Source of the DNA: Rhodobacteraceae bacterium CCMM004
GTDB taxonomy: Bacteria > Pseudomonadota > Alphaproteobacteria > Rhodobacterales > Rhodobacteraceae
Length of the DNA stretch: 64,000 bases
Direction of reading: 5' to 3'
Assembly (NCBI GenBank): GCA_004005435.1
Contig: RZWH01000002.1
Location: 310,001-374,000 of the forward strand
The position numbers were made by a program, and so were the translations under genes. Below are positions 15,864 through 25,007 of this stretch, piece after piece. Within the stretch, counting starts at the first letter, position 1, and every line of letters begins with the position of its first letter. A model generated the notes under the pieces. That model searched no databases, was not told the DNA's origin, and was given only the letters and a program-made list of their open reading frames with translations.

Positions 15864-16979
15864 TCAGTTGCTGGCGACCGCGTTCGCGAGACCGAAGGTG
15901 GTGCCGATCAGCCCCAGCGCGACTTGCAGCGTGCTGACCGGGCTCTCGGTCGCCAGGACCACGTCCTGGGGATAGATCTGCATGTTCTTGGCGCTGAACA
16001 GGCCATCGGCCTCGGTCAGGTCGATGGAGAACACCACCCTCTGTTCGCGCGGACCGCGCAGGCCCGCACCCAGCGCCGCGCGCGGGTATTCGCGCAGGAC
16101 CAGGATCCCCTCGGGGTCGGCGCGGCTGTCCAAGATCCCGCCGACCATGGAGATCGCCTCCAGCGCCGTCACGTAGTCGCGGTCGAAATAGACGATCTTT
16201 TCCGTGCCGGTGGCGCCCAGGGCGAGGAAATAGCGCTCGTCCTCCTCGACGATCACCTTGTCGCCGCCGCGCAGCACCGAATCCAGCGCCGGATTGTCGT
16301 AGAGCCGATCCACCGACGTGGCAAAGATCTTGTGGCCCCGCTGGAGCTTGACCCGCGGGTTGCGCATCGTCGGGGGGATCCCGCCGCCCTGGCTGATCAA
16401 GCTGAGAACCGAGGTGTTCCGGTCGGTTAGGGGAAAGGTTCCGGGCGAGGCGACGCCCGAAACCAGATCGACCGAGTTGCTGCGCCCCGCCTGGGCCGAC
16501 AGTTGGACCTGCGCCGCGGCAGCGATGGAATCGATCCGCGCCTGCAACACGCTGCGCGCGCGGTCCGGGGCCATGCCTGCGATCCGCACCTCGCCCGCGT
16601 AGGGGAGGAACACCGTGCCGCGGGGCGAGATGACCATCGAGCCGAGGTTGGCGTTGCGCGCCCCCGCGGAGGTCAGGAGCGAGTTCTCCGAACTCTCCCA
16701 GATGGTGATGCCGACCACGTCGCCGGGCGCCAGAATTCGGCCGATCGAGCCGCCCCCGGCCTTGGGCCAGCCATAGGACCGCTCGACGTTGACGGCCGGC
16801 CACGCGTCCAGCGTCGGCAACAGCGCCCGGGTGACCGGGTAATAGGCATAGCCCGCGGTGTCGATCGTGTCGCGCTCGATCTCGCCCCTGACGGCGGCGC
16901 CGCGGGGAAGCGGACCGCAGGACGCGACGGCCGCGATCAGTAGGATAGTCAGCAGCCTCGCGGCGCGCATCGGTTTCAT
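15864..16979 (-). CDS. Wza-like polysaccharide export lipoprotein
   Basis: 371 residues. A lipoprotein signal peptide ends at the lipobox VASC (Cys ~21). The Poly_export domain contains ILAPGDVVGITIWES and MVISPRGTVFLPYAGEVRIAG; two SLBB-like segments follow, with VSGVASPGTFPLTDRNTSVL and IVYFDRDYVTALEAISMVGG. A C-terminal hydrophobic helix (TLQVALGLIGTTFGLANAVA) is the likely outer-membrane span. Proteins of this family form the outer-membrane channel for capsule or exopolysaccharide. The cognate tyrosine-kinase/co-polymerase (Wzc-like) is not in the window. It is convergent with ggpS (16 bp gap) and divergent from the epimerase gene. Confidence 0.9.
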   Translation of the reverse strand: MKPMRAARLLTILLIAAVASCGPLPRGAAVRGEIERDTIDTAGYAYYPVTRALLPTLDAWPAVNVERSYGWPKAGGGSIGRILAPGDVVGITIWESSENSLLTSAGARNANLGSMVISPRGTVFLPYAGEVRIAGMAPDRARSVLQARIDSIAAAAQVQLSAQAGRSNSVDLVSGVASPGTFPLTDRNTSVLSLISQGGGIPPTMRNPRVKLQRGHKIFATSVDRLYDNPALDSVLRGGDKVIVEEDERYFLALGATGTEKIVYFDRDYVTALEAISMVGGILDSRADPEGILVLREYPRAALGAGLRGPREQRVVFSIDLTEADGLFSAKNMQIYPQDVVLATESPVSTLQVALGLIGTTFGLANAVASN

Positions 16980-17099
16980 GTTCCCCCCAGAACAATATCG
17001 GCCCTTGCGGAGCCTCGCGGCATGGGGCTCAAGATACCGGGGCGCCGGGGGAGTGCAATGCGTTGTCGCACCTGGTCCGGCATTGATGTGGATTGTGGC

Positions 17100-17924
17100 A
17101 TGATCTCACCGATAATCTTGGGCGCCTCCGGGCGGGTGGGTCGCATGGTCTGCCGGGCCTGGCCCGAGGACGTGCCGCCGCCCGTCCCGGTGGGCCGCCG
17201 CGCCGGCGCGGTCCGATGGGACATGGCCGGGCCGCCGCCGCCCCTGGCGGGCGCCGAGGGCGCGGCAGTGATCGTCCTGGCCGGTGTCACGCCGCACGGC
17301 GACGGCGATCTGGCGGGCAATGCGCCCCTGGCGCTCGCGGCCCTGGCCGCCGCGCGGACCTGGGGCGCCCGCCACCTGTTCGTCGCCTCGTCGTCCTCGG
17401 TCTACGGCGAGACGCCTGCGGCCGGGGTCGACGAGACCGCCCGCTGTGCCCCCGCCGGCCCTTACGGCGCCGAAAAGCTGCGGATGGAGGCGGCGGTGGC
17501 GGAGGCGGCCCAGGGCCTCGGGGTCACGTGCCTGAGGGTCGGCAACGTCGCGGGGGCCGGGGCGCCCTTCGACACCCTGGCCGCGGGGGCGGAACGGCCC
17601 TGGCTGCATCGGTTCGCCGACGGCACGGGCCCGTCGCGCAGCTATGTCGGGCCGGTGACCCTGGCGCATTGCCTGGCGGCGTTGTGCCGGCTGGCCGCGG
17701 CGGGGCAGCCCCTGCCCCCGGTCCTGAACCTCGCCGCGCCCCGGCCGACCGCCATGGCCGACATCTATGCCGCGCGGGGGCGCAGCTTTGCCTGGCGCCC
17801 TGCCCCGCCCGACGGGCTGCACCGGGTGCATCTCGACTGCACCCGCCTCTCCGCGCTCGTGCCTCTGCCGCAGAACGCCGGGGCCGCCGCGACCCTCTGG
17901 GCCGAGGTCGACAGGGCGGCATGA
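17100..17924 (+). CDS. NAD-dependent sugar epimerase/dehydratase-type protein
   Basis: 274 residues, an extended short-chain dehydrogenase. The N-terminal dinucleotide motif is GASGRVGR, the serine region FVASSSSVYGE, and the catalytic pair is in YGAEK (Y-x3-K). The substrate domain is shorter than in typical UDP-sugar epimerases (usually ~310-330 residues). The stop overlaps the next start (ATGA), so it is coupled to the phosphoglycosyl transferase and probably makes or modifies its nucleotide-sugar. Specific sugar unknown. A start at 17022 is possible but the sequence before 17100 is not family-like. Confidence 0.8.
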   Translation: MISPIILGASGRVGRMVCRAWPEDVPPPVPVGRRAGAVRWDMAGPPPPLAGAEGAAVIVLAGVTPHGDGDLAGNAPLALAALAAARTWGARHLFVASSSSVYGETPAAGVDETARCAPAGPYGAEKLRMEAAVAEAAQGLGVTCLRVGNVAGAGAPFDTLAAGAERPWLHRFADGTGPSRSYVGPVTLAHCLAALCRLAAAGQPLPPVLNLAAPRPTAMADIYAARGRSFAWRPAPPDGLHRVHLDCTRLSALVPLPQNAGAAATLWAEVDRAA

Positions 17925-18535
17925 CCTGGGGCAAACGGATCTTCGACCTGGTGCTGTTGGCGCTGATGGGCGTGGTGCTGCTGCCGGCGACGATGATCGT
18001 GGCGGCCGTTCTCTGGGCCACCCAGGGTCGCCCGCTTCTCTACAAATCCGAGCGGATGAAGGCGCCGGGACAGGCGTTCCAACTGTGGAAGTTCCGCACC
18101 ATGACCGACAGCCGCGGCGATGCCGGCGTGACCGGGGGGGACAAGTCGGCGCGGATCACGCCCGCCGGCCGCATCCTGCGCCGCACCCGCCTGGACGAGC
18201 TGCCGCAGATGTGGAACGTCCTCCGCGGCGACATCAGCTTTGTCGGGCCGCGCCCGCCCCTGCGCGAGTATGTCGAGCGGTTCCCAGAGGTCTATGCCGA
18301 GGTGCTCAAGTCCCGGCCGGGGATCACGGGGCTGGCGACCCTGCGGTTTCACCGGCACGAAGAGCGGTTGCTCGCGGCCTGCGACACGCCCGCCGAAACA
18401 GACGCCGTCTACTGCCGCCGCTGCATTCCGCGCAAGGCGGCGCTCGACATCCTCTATCGGCGGCACCGGTCGCTGTGCTTCGACCTCGTGCTGATGGCCG
18501 AGACCGCGGGGCGGGTGGTCGGGCGCAAACGGTGA
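17921..18535 (+). CDS. Undecaprenyl-phosphate sugar phosphotransferase (bacterial sugar transferase family)
   Basis: 204 residues. One N-terminal re-entrant membrane helix (IFDLVLLALMGVVLLPATMI) precedes the catalytic domain with LLYKSERM, FQLWKFRTM, RRTRLDELPQMWNVLRGDIS and FVGPRPPLREYV, the canonical motifs of short monophosphotopic transferases. It moves a sugar-1-phosphate from a UDP-sugar to undecaprenyl phosphate, the first step of a repeat unit in exopolysaccharide or glycan synthesis. It overlaps the epimerase by four bases. It lies convergent to yjbF, with a hairpin over the junction. Confidence 0.92.
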   Translation: MTWGKRIFDLVLLALMGVVLLPATMIVAAVLWATQGRPLLYKSERMKAPGQAFQLWKFRTMTDSRGDAGVTGGDKSARITPAGRILRRTRLDELPQMWNVLRGDISFVGPRPPLREYVERFPEVYAEVLKSRPGITGLATLRFHRHEERLLAACDTPAETDAVYCRRCIPRKAALDILYRRHRSLCFDLVLMAETAGRVVGRKR

Positions 18536-18553
18536 GCCGCCGGACGGCGGCTC
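18534..18553. terminator. Bidirectional hairpin over two convergent stop codons
   Basis: Arms GAGCCGCC (18534-18541) and GGCGGCTC (18546-18553) close on the loop GGAC. The stem includes parts of the stop codons of both converging genes. No T-run flanks it, so termination strength is uncertain, but its placement between convergent genes fits a shared terminator. Confidence 0.5.
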
Positions 18554-19223
18554 AGCCGTGGATATCCTCGATCTCGAACGGGCCCAGTTCGGGCGTCACG
18601 AACTGCACCGATTTGCGGATCAGGCCGTTCGACTGGACCCAATAGCGGTTCTCGAAGGCCGCGGCGTCGGAGCGGCAGCGCTCGGTGATCAGCCGGGTCG
18701 GGTAGGACACGCCCGCCACGGTCACCCGCTGCGGCCCCGCATCGGCGATCTCGCAGAAATAGCGCAGCCGCAGGGGCAGCTCGTCCCCGCCCAACTGGTA
18801 GTGGTCGCGCACGGTGCCGCCGCGGGCGGTGCGCACATCCGGCGCCTCCACCGACATCAGATCGTGCCCGATGCCCCGAGTGGTGCGGATTTGGCCGTTC
18901 TCCAGGGTCACGGTCACGCCGCCCTGGGTCGCCCAGACCTCGCCGCCCGGGATCACCGCCTGGCGAGTCAGACCGGCGCTGAGGTCGCGCTTGGGGATCG
19001 CCACGACGATCAGCGGGTCGGGGTTGTTGCGCAGTTGCTCGGCCGTCGCGGTGACGCGCCCGCCACCGTCCCGCCCCGTGATCAGGCTGCGCACCGCCGA
19101 GCCGACCTCGCCATAGACAGTGCCGTTGCCGTTCTCGTTGCCGGGGCCGCCGCCGCAGCCTGCCACCAGCGCCACCGCCGCGAGTGCGGCCCAGGGCGCG
19201 GTCCGCCAGTTCCGCGCGTTCAT
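18552..19223 (-). CDS. yjbF: YjbF/GfcB-type polysaccharide lipoprotein
   Basis: 223 residues. The signal peptide ends in LVAGC, a lipobox, so the mature protein is outer-membrane anchored. The body (GSAVRSLITGRDGGGR, DPLIVVAIPKRDL, the tract TTRGIGHDLMSVE and RTARGGTVRDHY) matches the group-4 capsule/YjbF family. It overlaps yjbH by four bases. YjbE-YjbH in E. coli make an extracytoplasmic polysaccharide under Rcs control; here YjbF and YjbH alone are kept, near the Wza-like export protein and the sugar transferase. Molecular activity of the family is not known with certainty. Confidence 0.85.
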   Translation of the reverse strand: MNARNWRTAPWAALAAVALVAGCGGGPGNENGNGTVYGEVGSAVRSLITGRDGGGRVTATAEQLRNNPDPLIVVAIPKRDLSAGLTRQAVIPGGEVWATQGGVTVTLENGQIRTTRGIGHDLMSVEAPDVRTARGGTVRDHYQLGGDELPLRLRYFCEIADAGPQRVTVAGVSYPTRLITERCRSDAAAFENRYWVQSNGLIRKSVQFVTPELGPFEIEDIHG

Positions 19224-21361
19224 CGCCACACCCGTCCCCATTGTTCTTCCAAGCCGTTGCGATGGTAGTCGCGCACCCGCGGATAGAGCCGATCGGACAC
19301 GTTCAGCCGTGCGCCGCCGTCTCGGGTCACCGGCCGGATGGTGGTGCCGAGCTTGCGGGTCGTCGGGCGGCTGGTGAACCACGACAGCGGAATCTCCAGG
19401 CGGATCCCCTTGTCGAAGGAGCCCTCGCCGAACTGCGCCGAGGACACGTCGGTCAGGGTGGCGAAGGCGCCGACCTTCCATCCGTTGCGGAACTCGCGAT
19501 CCACGGTGAGCGTCGCCCCCAGGTCTCCGGCGAGATAGCGGCCGACGTCGAGCTGCGCGTGGAACCCATTGCCGACGTCGTAATAGGCCGAGACATGGCC
19601 CGTCACCACGTCGTAGTCCTGGAACCCGAATTGCAGATCGAAATCGCGCTGGCGGACATAATTCACCTCGGCGCCGATCCCCAGGCGGCTGTTCGCCGGC
19701 TTGTAAAGGACCTCGGCCGAGATGCCGCCGAACATCCGCTCCAGATAGCCCGCGGTCACACGGCCGTAGAGGTCTTTGCCCGGCTTGAAGAAATAGCTGG
19801 CGGTCAGCCGCTCCAATGCCGGATCCCCCTCGCGGTCGTAGAGGGGGAAGTTGGTCCGCACGCGCGGCAGTTGCGAGTTCGAGGCGCGCTTGTTCTCGTC
19901 GAGATTGCCGATCACCTTCTTGGTGATCGCGCCCGAGAAGATTAGGCCCGGCACCGGCTCGTAGCTGGCCCCCAGCGCCACGCCCGCGTCGAAGCGGAAG
20001 GGCTGATCGGGGTCGAAATAGCTGTTGCGAACGTAGGGCGCGAGGTTCCACTCGAACCGTGGGAACACCGCGTCGTTGATCGTGGCGTCGGCGGGCCGCG
20101 GCCCCGCGTCGCCGATCCCGGCGACCGCGAGCAGCCGGTCGGAGTTGTCCGGCGCCGCCGCCAGCATCTCGATATCGGTGCGGCGCAGCGTCACCGCGGA
20201 GGCCGGGAGGCCATCGACCACGGGCACGATGCGGAAGGTCTCGACCGACGCGGGCATCGCCCGGGTCAACGCCCGCGCCACCCGCCCGACCGCCTGCGCC
20301 GAGGCGTCGAACTGGGCGTTGCGGAACCGCACGTCCACCATGCTGCCGCGGGCGGCCACGGATTCAACGATGATGCCCTGCGGATTGAGCTCCTCCGACA
20401 GCGCCTCCATGATTCGCCCGTTCACGTTCTCCATCCCGATCCAGTCGTCGGGGGACCAGCCGAGCGGGCTCTCGCTGCGGGACGGGCGCGGCTGGATCGG
20501 CAGCGGCGCCTCGCCGATGCTGCCCTTGACCGGCGGGCGGTAGGGATTGAGCGACAGGCTGATGTTGAAGCCCAGCTCGGACCCGTAGAGGTAGTAGGCG
20601 CCGATGTTCACGGCGTCGTTGACCTTGTAGTCGAAGCCGAAGTTCAGCGACGACTTGCGCGAGAACACCGCGGTTGAGGGCTGGGTGCGGTCCTTGCCTT
20701 GCTCGATGCGGTAGCCGTCCGAGCTGTATTCCGCCAGCAGCGTCAGGCGATCTGTGGCGCGGTAGGTGATCCCGGCAAAGGGCGCCGCGGGACCGCGGAA
20801 CCACTGATCGTAGTTGGGCTTGCCCCCCCGGCCGACCTGCGCCGCGGGGCGCGATCCGAAGGGCGATCCGATGGACCCGCTGGTGGCCAGCCGCCCCCAG
20901 CCGAGCCCGCCCGACACCGTCAGGCGGTCGCCGAAGGTCTTGGTCGCGACCACGTATTCGCCAGAGTAGAGCCCGGTGCCGACGAAATCCTGGAGCCCCA
21001 CCTTCACCGCGGGGAGATACGTGCTCTCCTTCAACAGCAGAACCGAGATGTCGAAGCTGCGGTCGTAGTAGTCGCGGAACCCCCCGAAGTTCAGATCCTG
21101 AAACCCGCTGTAGCGGAAACTGCCCTGAACCCGCGGCAGGATCTGGAACGACAGCGTGTTGCGGGTGATCCCGGCGAAATGCGACACGGTGAGCGACAAC
21201 TCCCCGTCCGGCTGGCTCAAGGCGCTCGGCATGTCGATGATGCCCGTCACGCCGTAGAAGTTGAGGTTCGGCCGGTCGATGTCGGCATCGGCCGCCGTGG
21301 CCAGCGCCGCCGCGGCACAGGTGAAAAGAGCAGCGGCATGGCGGCGCTGAGCGGCTGTCAC
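19220..21361 (-). CDS. yjbH: YjbH-family outer-membrane exopolysaccharide protein
   Basis: 713 residues with a cleavable signal peptide (cleavage near ATAADA). The family start is NFYGVTGIIDMPSA. Repeated amphipathic strands of aromatic-rich sequence such as GSFRYSGFQDLN, FGFDYKVNDAVNIGAYYLYG, YVRQRDFDLQFGFQDYD predict a large beta-barrel or pair of barrels. A periplasmic insert near 340-420 (RNAQFDASAQAVGRVARAL) lies between them. The C-terminal strand ends in an aromatic/Arg run (EEQWGRVWR). It probably helps exopolysaccharide cross the outer membrane. It is the first gene of yjbH-yjbF; 154 bp separates it from the dehydratase upstream. Confidence 0.88.
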   Translation of the reverse strand: MTAAQRRHAAALFTCAAAALATAADADIDRPNLNFYGVTGIIDMPSALSQPDGELSLTVSHFAGITRNTLSFQILPRVQGSFRYSGFQDLNFGGFRDYYDRSFDISVLLLKESTYLPAVKVGLQDFVGTGLYSGEYVVATKTFGDRLTVSGGLGWGRLATSGSIGSPFGSRPAAQVGRGGKPNYDQWFRGPAAPFAGITYRATDRLTLLAEYSSDGYRIEQGKDRTQPSTAVFSRKSSLNFGFDYKVNDAVNIGAYYLYGSELGFNISLSLNPYRPPVKGSIGEAPLPIQPRPSRSESPLGWSPDDWIGMENVNGRIMEALSEELNPQGIIVESVAARGSMVDVRFRNAQFDASAQAVGRVARALTRAMPASVETFRIVPVVDGLPASAVTLRRTDIEMLAAAPDNSDRLLAVAGIGDAGPRPADATINDAVFPRFEWNLAPYVRNSYFDPDQPFRFDAGVALGASYEPVPGLIFSGAITKKVIGNLDENKRASNSQLPRVRTNFPLYDREGDPALERLTASYFFKPGKDLYGRVTAGYLERMFGGISAEVLYKPANSRLGIGAEVNYVRQRDFDLQFGFQDYDVVTGHVSAYYDVGNGFHAQLDVGRYLAGDLGATLTVDREFRNGWKVGAFATLTDVSSAQFGEGSFDKGIRLEIPLSWFTSRPTTRKLGTTIRPVTRDGGARLNVSDRLYPRVRDYHRNGLEEQWGRVWR

Positions 21362-21515
21362 GTACGAGATCCCCCATTGTCCCAGACGCGGCGGCGGTGT
21401 GGGCCGACGAATCGCGTGCTCAGACTACACCAAATGCGCGCTGCGAAGGAAAGCCGCGGTGCGCGGCTGTGCGAACCTGCGCGAAGTTTGCAACGCTTCG
21501 CCCGCGCGCCGGCCG

Positions 21516-23423
21516 TCACTCGCCGACAAAGATCGGCTCGGCCCCGGCGGGCTGGGCCGGTTGATCGTCGCCGTTCTCGACCCAGCGCATGGCGATGGCG
21601 CGGGCCTGATCGTCGTCCCCGGCGGCCATCGCCTCGCGCAGGCCCCGGATCACCGAGGCGACCTCGATCTCCGACAGATGCGCCTCGCGCGCCACGAAGA
21701 TCTTTTCGTGGGCGGTCATCACGTGGCCTTCGCCGATGATCAGCTCCTCGTGGAGCTTGTCCCCCGGACGCAGGCCGATGACCTGCACCTCGACGTCGCC
21801 GCCGGGATTGTCCTCGTCCTTCACCGTATAGCCGGCCTGGTGGATCATCTGATGCGCGAGATCCAACAGCTTGCGCGGCTTGCCCATGTTCAGGACGAAG
21901 ACCTCGCCCCCCCGGGCGAAGGAGCTGGCGGTCAACACCAGGCTCACCGCCTCCTCGACCGTCATGAAATAGCGCGTGACCTCGGGGTGGGTGATGGTGA
22001 CCGGCCCGCCCTTTTCGATCTGCTCCGAGAACAGCGGCACCACCGAGCCCGAGGAGCCCAGCACGTTGCCGAACCGCACCATGGTGAACACCGTGCGCTG
22101 CGACCGGCTGGCCAGATCCTGGACCACGAGCTCGGCCAGACGCTTGGACGCGCCCATGATGTTGGCCGGCCGCACCGCCTTGTCCGACGAAACCAGGACG
22201 AAGCGTTCGACCCCGGCGTCGAAGGCGGCCCGCGCCATCGCCCAAGTGCCCAGCACGTTGTTGGCGAGCCCCACCAGCGGATTGCGCTCGACGATCGGCA
22301 CGTGCTTGTAGGCCGCGGCGTGGATCACCACGTCGACATGATGTTCGGCCAGCACCCGGCGCGCCAGCCGCGCCTCGGTCACCGATCCCAGGACCGGAAT
22401 CAACTCGGCCCCCGCCTCGATGGCACGGGGGCCCAGGGTGCGCTCGGCCTCGTAGAGCGCCAACTCGCTGAGTTCGAACAGCACCAGGCGCTGCGGTTTG
22501 CACGCCAGGACCTGACGGCACAGCTCCAGCCCGATCGACCCGCCCGCGCCGCTCACCAGCACCGACCGGCCGGTCACATGCCCGCAGCCCACCGAAGTCT
22601 CGTGATTGAACGTCTCGCGGCCCACCAGCTTGGCTGCGGGGATCTTCACCAGCTTGTCGAGGAGCGGCTCCTCCTCGCCCACGAGCTGCGAGAACGACGG
22701 CAGCGCCTGCACCTCCAGCCCCGCACTTTCCAACCGCCGGGCCATCTGCACCAGCTTGGGGTGGGACAACGACGGCATGGCCAGCAGAACCCGGTCGACC
22801 GCGCGCTCGGACACGATGTCGTGTATGTCCACGGGCCGCAGCACCGGAAGTCCGGCGATGGACAGGCCCTGGAGCGCCACGTTGTCGTCGACGAAGGCCA
22901 CGGCGTCGATGCTGTCGTGCGCCTTGAGCGCGCGGGCCAGCTGCATCCCCGTGGTGCCCGCCCCGTAGATCAGCACCCGGCGACGGGGCGCGTCGCGGCG
23001 ATACATCGCCATGACGAACTCCAGCATCATCAGGCGGCTGGCCGCGCAGCCGAGGAAGTAGATGAGGCCGAAGACGACGTAGGTGCCGAGAGGCAGCGGC
23101 GTGCCCGCGATCTTGTGCAGCAGCGCGGCGATCACCGCCACCGGCACGGCCAGCAGGGCGTGCAGCGCGATGCCGCTCTGGTCGTAGGAGTTCAGTCGGA
23201 TCTTGGGCAGGCCGATGAACGTGGTCAGCGCGGCGGTGGTCAGCATCAGGAACAGCAGAACCAGCCAGATTTCCGACATGGCGGCCAGGCGTCCGACGTC
23301 TTCGCGCTGCACCACGAGGGCGAAGACGTAGGCGACGGGCACCAGAGCGGCATCCGCGAACATCAGGATCAGCCGCTTGTAGACCCGCGGCGTGGTCTTG
23401 AGAAATTTGAGAAGGACGTTCAT
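21516..23423 (-). CDS. FlaA1/CapD/WbpM-type membrane nucleotide-sugar dehydratase
   Basis: 635 residues. Four N-terminal membrane helices (within residues 15-145) are followed by a Rossmann-like CoA-binding-type domain (RVLIYGAGTTGMQLARAL). The catalytic short-chain dehydrogenase domain starts at VLVSGAGGSIGLELCRQ, with HAAAYKHVPIVERNP and SSDKAVRPANIMGASKR (the serine region and Met replacing the usual catalytic Tyr, Y-x3-K becoming M-x3-K, as is normal in this family). These enzymes are UDP-GlcNAc 4,6-dehydratases supplying deoxyamino sugars for surface glycans. No Shine-Dalgarno is visible before the ATG. It is divergent from the MauG-like gene and probably belongs with the polysaccharide genes downstream. 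Confidence 0.92.
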   Translation of the reverse strand: MNVLLKFLKTTPRVYKRLILMFADAALVPVAYVFALVVQREDVGRLAAMSEIWLVLLFLMLTTAALTTFIGLPKIRLNSYDQSGIALHALLAVPVAVIAALLHKIAGTPLPLGTYVVFGLIYFLGCAASRLMMLEFVMAMYRRDAPRRRVLIYGAGTTGMQLARALKAHDSIDAVAFVDDNVALQGLSIAGLPVLRPVDIHDIVSERAVDRVLLAMPSLSHPKLVQMARRLESAGLEVQALPSFSQLVGEEEPLLDKLVKIPAAKLVGRETFNHETSVGCGHVTGRSVLVSGAGGSIGLELCRQVLACKPQRLVLFELSELALYEAERTLGPRAIEAGAELIPVLGSVTEARLARRVLAEHHVDVVIHAAAYKHVPIVERNPLVGLANNVLGTWAMARAAFDAGVERFVLVSSDKAVRPANIMGASKRLAELVVQDLASRSQRTVFTMVRFGNVLGSSGSVVPLFSEQIEKGGPVTITHPEVTRYFMTVEEAVSLVLTASSFARGGEVFVLNMGKPRKLLDLAHQMIHQAGYTVKDEDNPGGDVEVQVIGLRPGDKLHEELIIGEGHVMTAHEKIFVAREAHLSEIEVASVIRGLREAMAAGDDDQARAIAMRWVENGDDQPAQPAGAEPIFVGE

Positions 23424-23493
23424 AGCGATGTATAAATCAATACGTTTTCCGCCCCGGCGAAGCGGGGACCAGGGGGATACGGCGGGCGCATCA

Positions 23494-24948
23494 ATGGTAG
23501 GATTTGCAAATAAATCAGGCGGTTCACGACGACACAGCGACATCATTAACGCACTGTGGGCATCGTCTGACAACCCGCTTTCTGCTGCATGTGCGAGATC
23601 CTGCCGATCTACCGTCCCTGCGGCGCTCCACCGGCTCCTTGGGGCCGCCGCGGCGCTGGTCCTGGGACTGGGCGCGGCCGCGGCGGACCCGCCCCCCCTG
23701 CCCGCGCCGGTCGGAGCGGACGCCTATCGGCCGGTCCGGGCCGAGGCGGCGGCGCTGGGGCGGCTCCTGTTCTGGGATCCGATCCTGTCGGGCAACCGCA
23801 ACATCAGTTGCGGCACCTGCCACCACCCCCGCTTCGGCACCGGCGACGGCCTGGCCCTCGGCCTCGGCGAGGGCGGCGCTGGCCTGGGCCCCGACCGCCG
23901 CGTCGACCCGGCGAACCCGCCCGAGCAGCGGATCCCGCGCAACGCCCCTGCCCTCTTCAACCTCGGCGCGCACGAGTTCACCGTGATGTTCCACGACGGG
24001 CGCGTGGAAGAGGATCCGGACCGCCCCTCGGGGATGCGCACGCCGATGGACGACGACATGCTGGCGGGCTTTGACGGGGTGCTGTCGGCGCAGACCATGT
24101 TCCCGGTGCTCAGCCAGGACGAGATGGCCGGCCACTATTCCGAGAACGAGATCGCCCAGGCGGTGCGCATGGGGCGGATTACCGGGCCCGGCGGGGCATG
24201 GGATCTGCTGTCGCGCCGGGTCGCCGCGATCCCCGCCTATGCCGAGGCCTTCGCCGCGCTGGAGCCCGAGATCGCGGCTGGACGGCCCATCGCCTTCACC
24301 GACATCTCCAACGTCATCGCCGACTTCATCGCGTGGGAGTGGCGCAGCGACCGCAGCCCCTTCGACGCCCATCTGCGCGGCACGGTCCCGCTGACCGGGG
24401 CGGCGGCGCGGGGGATGGACCTGTTCTATGGCCGCGCCGGGTGCGCCGACTGCCACGCCGGACCGTTCCAGACCGACCACGGGTTCCATGCCATGGGGGT
24501 GCCGCAGATCGGTCCAGGCAAAGGCGCGCGGTTCGAGACGCACCGGCGCGACGAGGGCCGGATGCGGGTCACTGGCCGGGCCGAGGACGCCTATGCCTTC
24601 CGCACCCCGTCGCTGCGCAACGTGACCGCGACGGCGCCCTACGGCCATTCCGGCGCCTTCGCCGAGCTGGAGACGTTCCTGCGCCACCATGTCGACCCGG
24701 CCGCCCCGTCCGTCCCTGACGCATTGCTGCCCCCGGGCGTGGGTGCCGGAGACGACTTGGCCGTGTGGGGCCTGCCCGAGGTGCGCGACCCGGTGCTGGG
24801 CGCCGTGCGGCGGGCGCCCCTGACCCTCACCGACGCCGAGATCGCCGACCTCCTGGCCTTCCTCGACTCGCTGACGGAGCCTTCCGCCATCGCGGGCCGC
24901 CTCGGCATTCCCGACACCGTGCCCTCCGGTCTTTCGGTCGACCGGTAG
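23494..24948 (+). CDS. Di-haem cytochrome c peroxidase/MauG-family protein
   Basis: About 484 residues. Two c-type haem motifs are present: CGTCHH in the N-terminal half and CADCHA in the C-terminal half, with the family segments LGRLLFWDPILSGN, RNAPALFNLGAHEFTVMFHDGR, and YAFRTPSLRNVTATAPYGHSGAF. A hydrophobic export segment (LLGAAAALVLGLGAAAA) precedes the mature domain, so the protein is periplasmic. The true start is unclear: the ATG used leaves a long N-terminal stretch before the signal core and has no ribosome site, and the frame also stays open further upstream to 23392. Family members reduce hydrogen peroxide or oxidise partner proteins. The second copy of the gene's context, a VCBS protein, is convergent across a cruciform repeat. 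Confidence 0.82.
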   Translation: MVGFANKSGGSRRHSDIINALWASSDNPLSAACARSCRSTVPAALHRLLGAAAALVLGLGAAAADPPPLPAPVGADAYRPVRAEAAALGRLLFWDPILSGNRNISCGTCHHPRFGTGDGLALGLGEGGAGLGPDRRVDPANPPEQRIPRNAPALFNLGAHEFTVMFHDGRVEEDPDRPSGMRTPMDDDMLAGFDGVLSAQTMFPVLSQDEMAGHYSENEIAQAVRMGRITGPGGAWDLLSRRVAAIPAYAEAFAALEPEIAAGRPIAFTDISNVIADFIAWEWRSDRSPFDAHLRGTVPLTGAAARGMDLFYGRAGCADCHAGPFQTDHGFHAMGVPQIGPGKGARFETHRRDEGRMRVTGRAEDAYAFRTPSLRNVTATAPYGHSGAFAELETFLRHHVDPAAPSVPDALLPPGVGAGDDLAVWGLPEVRDPVLGAVRRAPLTLTDAEIADLLAFLDSLTEPSAIAGRLGIPDTVPSGLSVDR

Positions 24949-24949
24949 C

Positions 24950-25007
24950 GCGGGGGCAAGGCGCTTCGAAGCGCCTTGCAAGGGGTTTGCAAACCCCTTG
25001 CCCCCGC
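24950..25007. repeat. Nested double-hairpin repeat, copy A (bidirectional terminator)
   Basis: An outer stem GCGGGGGCAAG (24950-24960) with CTTGCCCCCGC (24997-25007) encloses two inner palindromes, centred on TTCGAA (GCGCTTCGAAGCGC) and on TTTGCAAA (GGGTTTGCAAACCC). The element exactly fills the gap between two convergent stop codons. A second copy with the same plan lies at 35143-35196. It probably terminates both transcripts and belongs to a dispersed intergenic repeat family. Confidence 0.8.
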
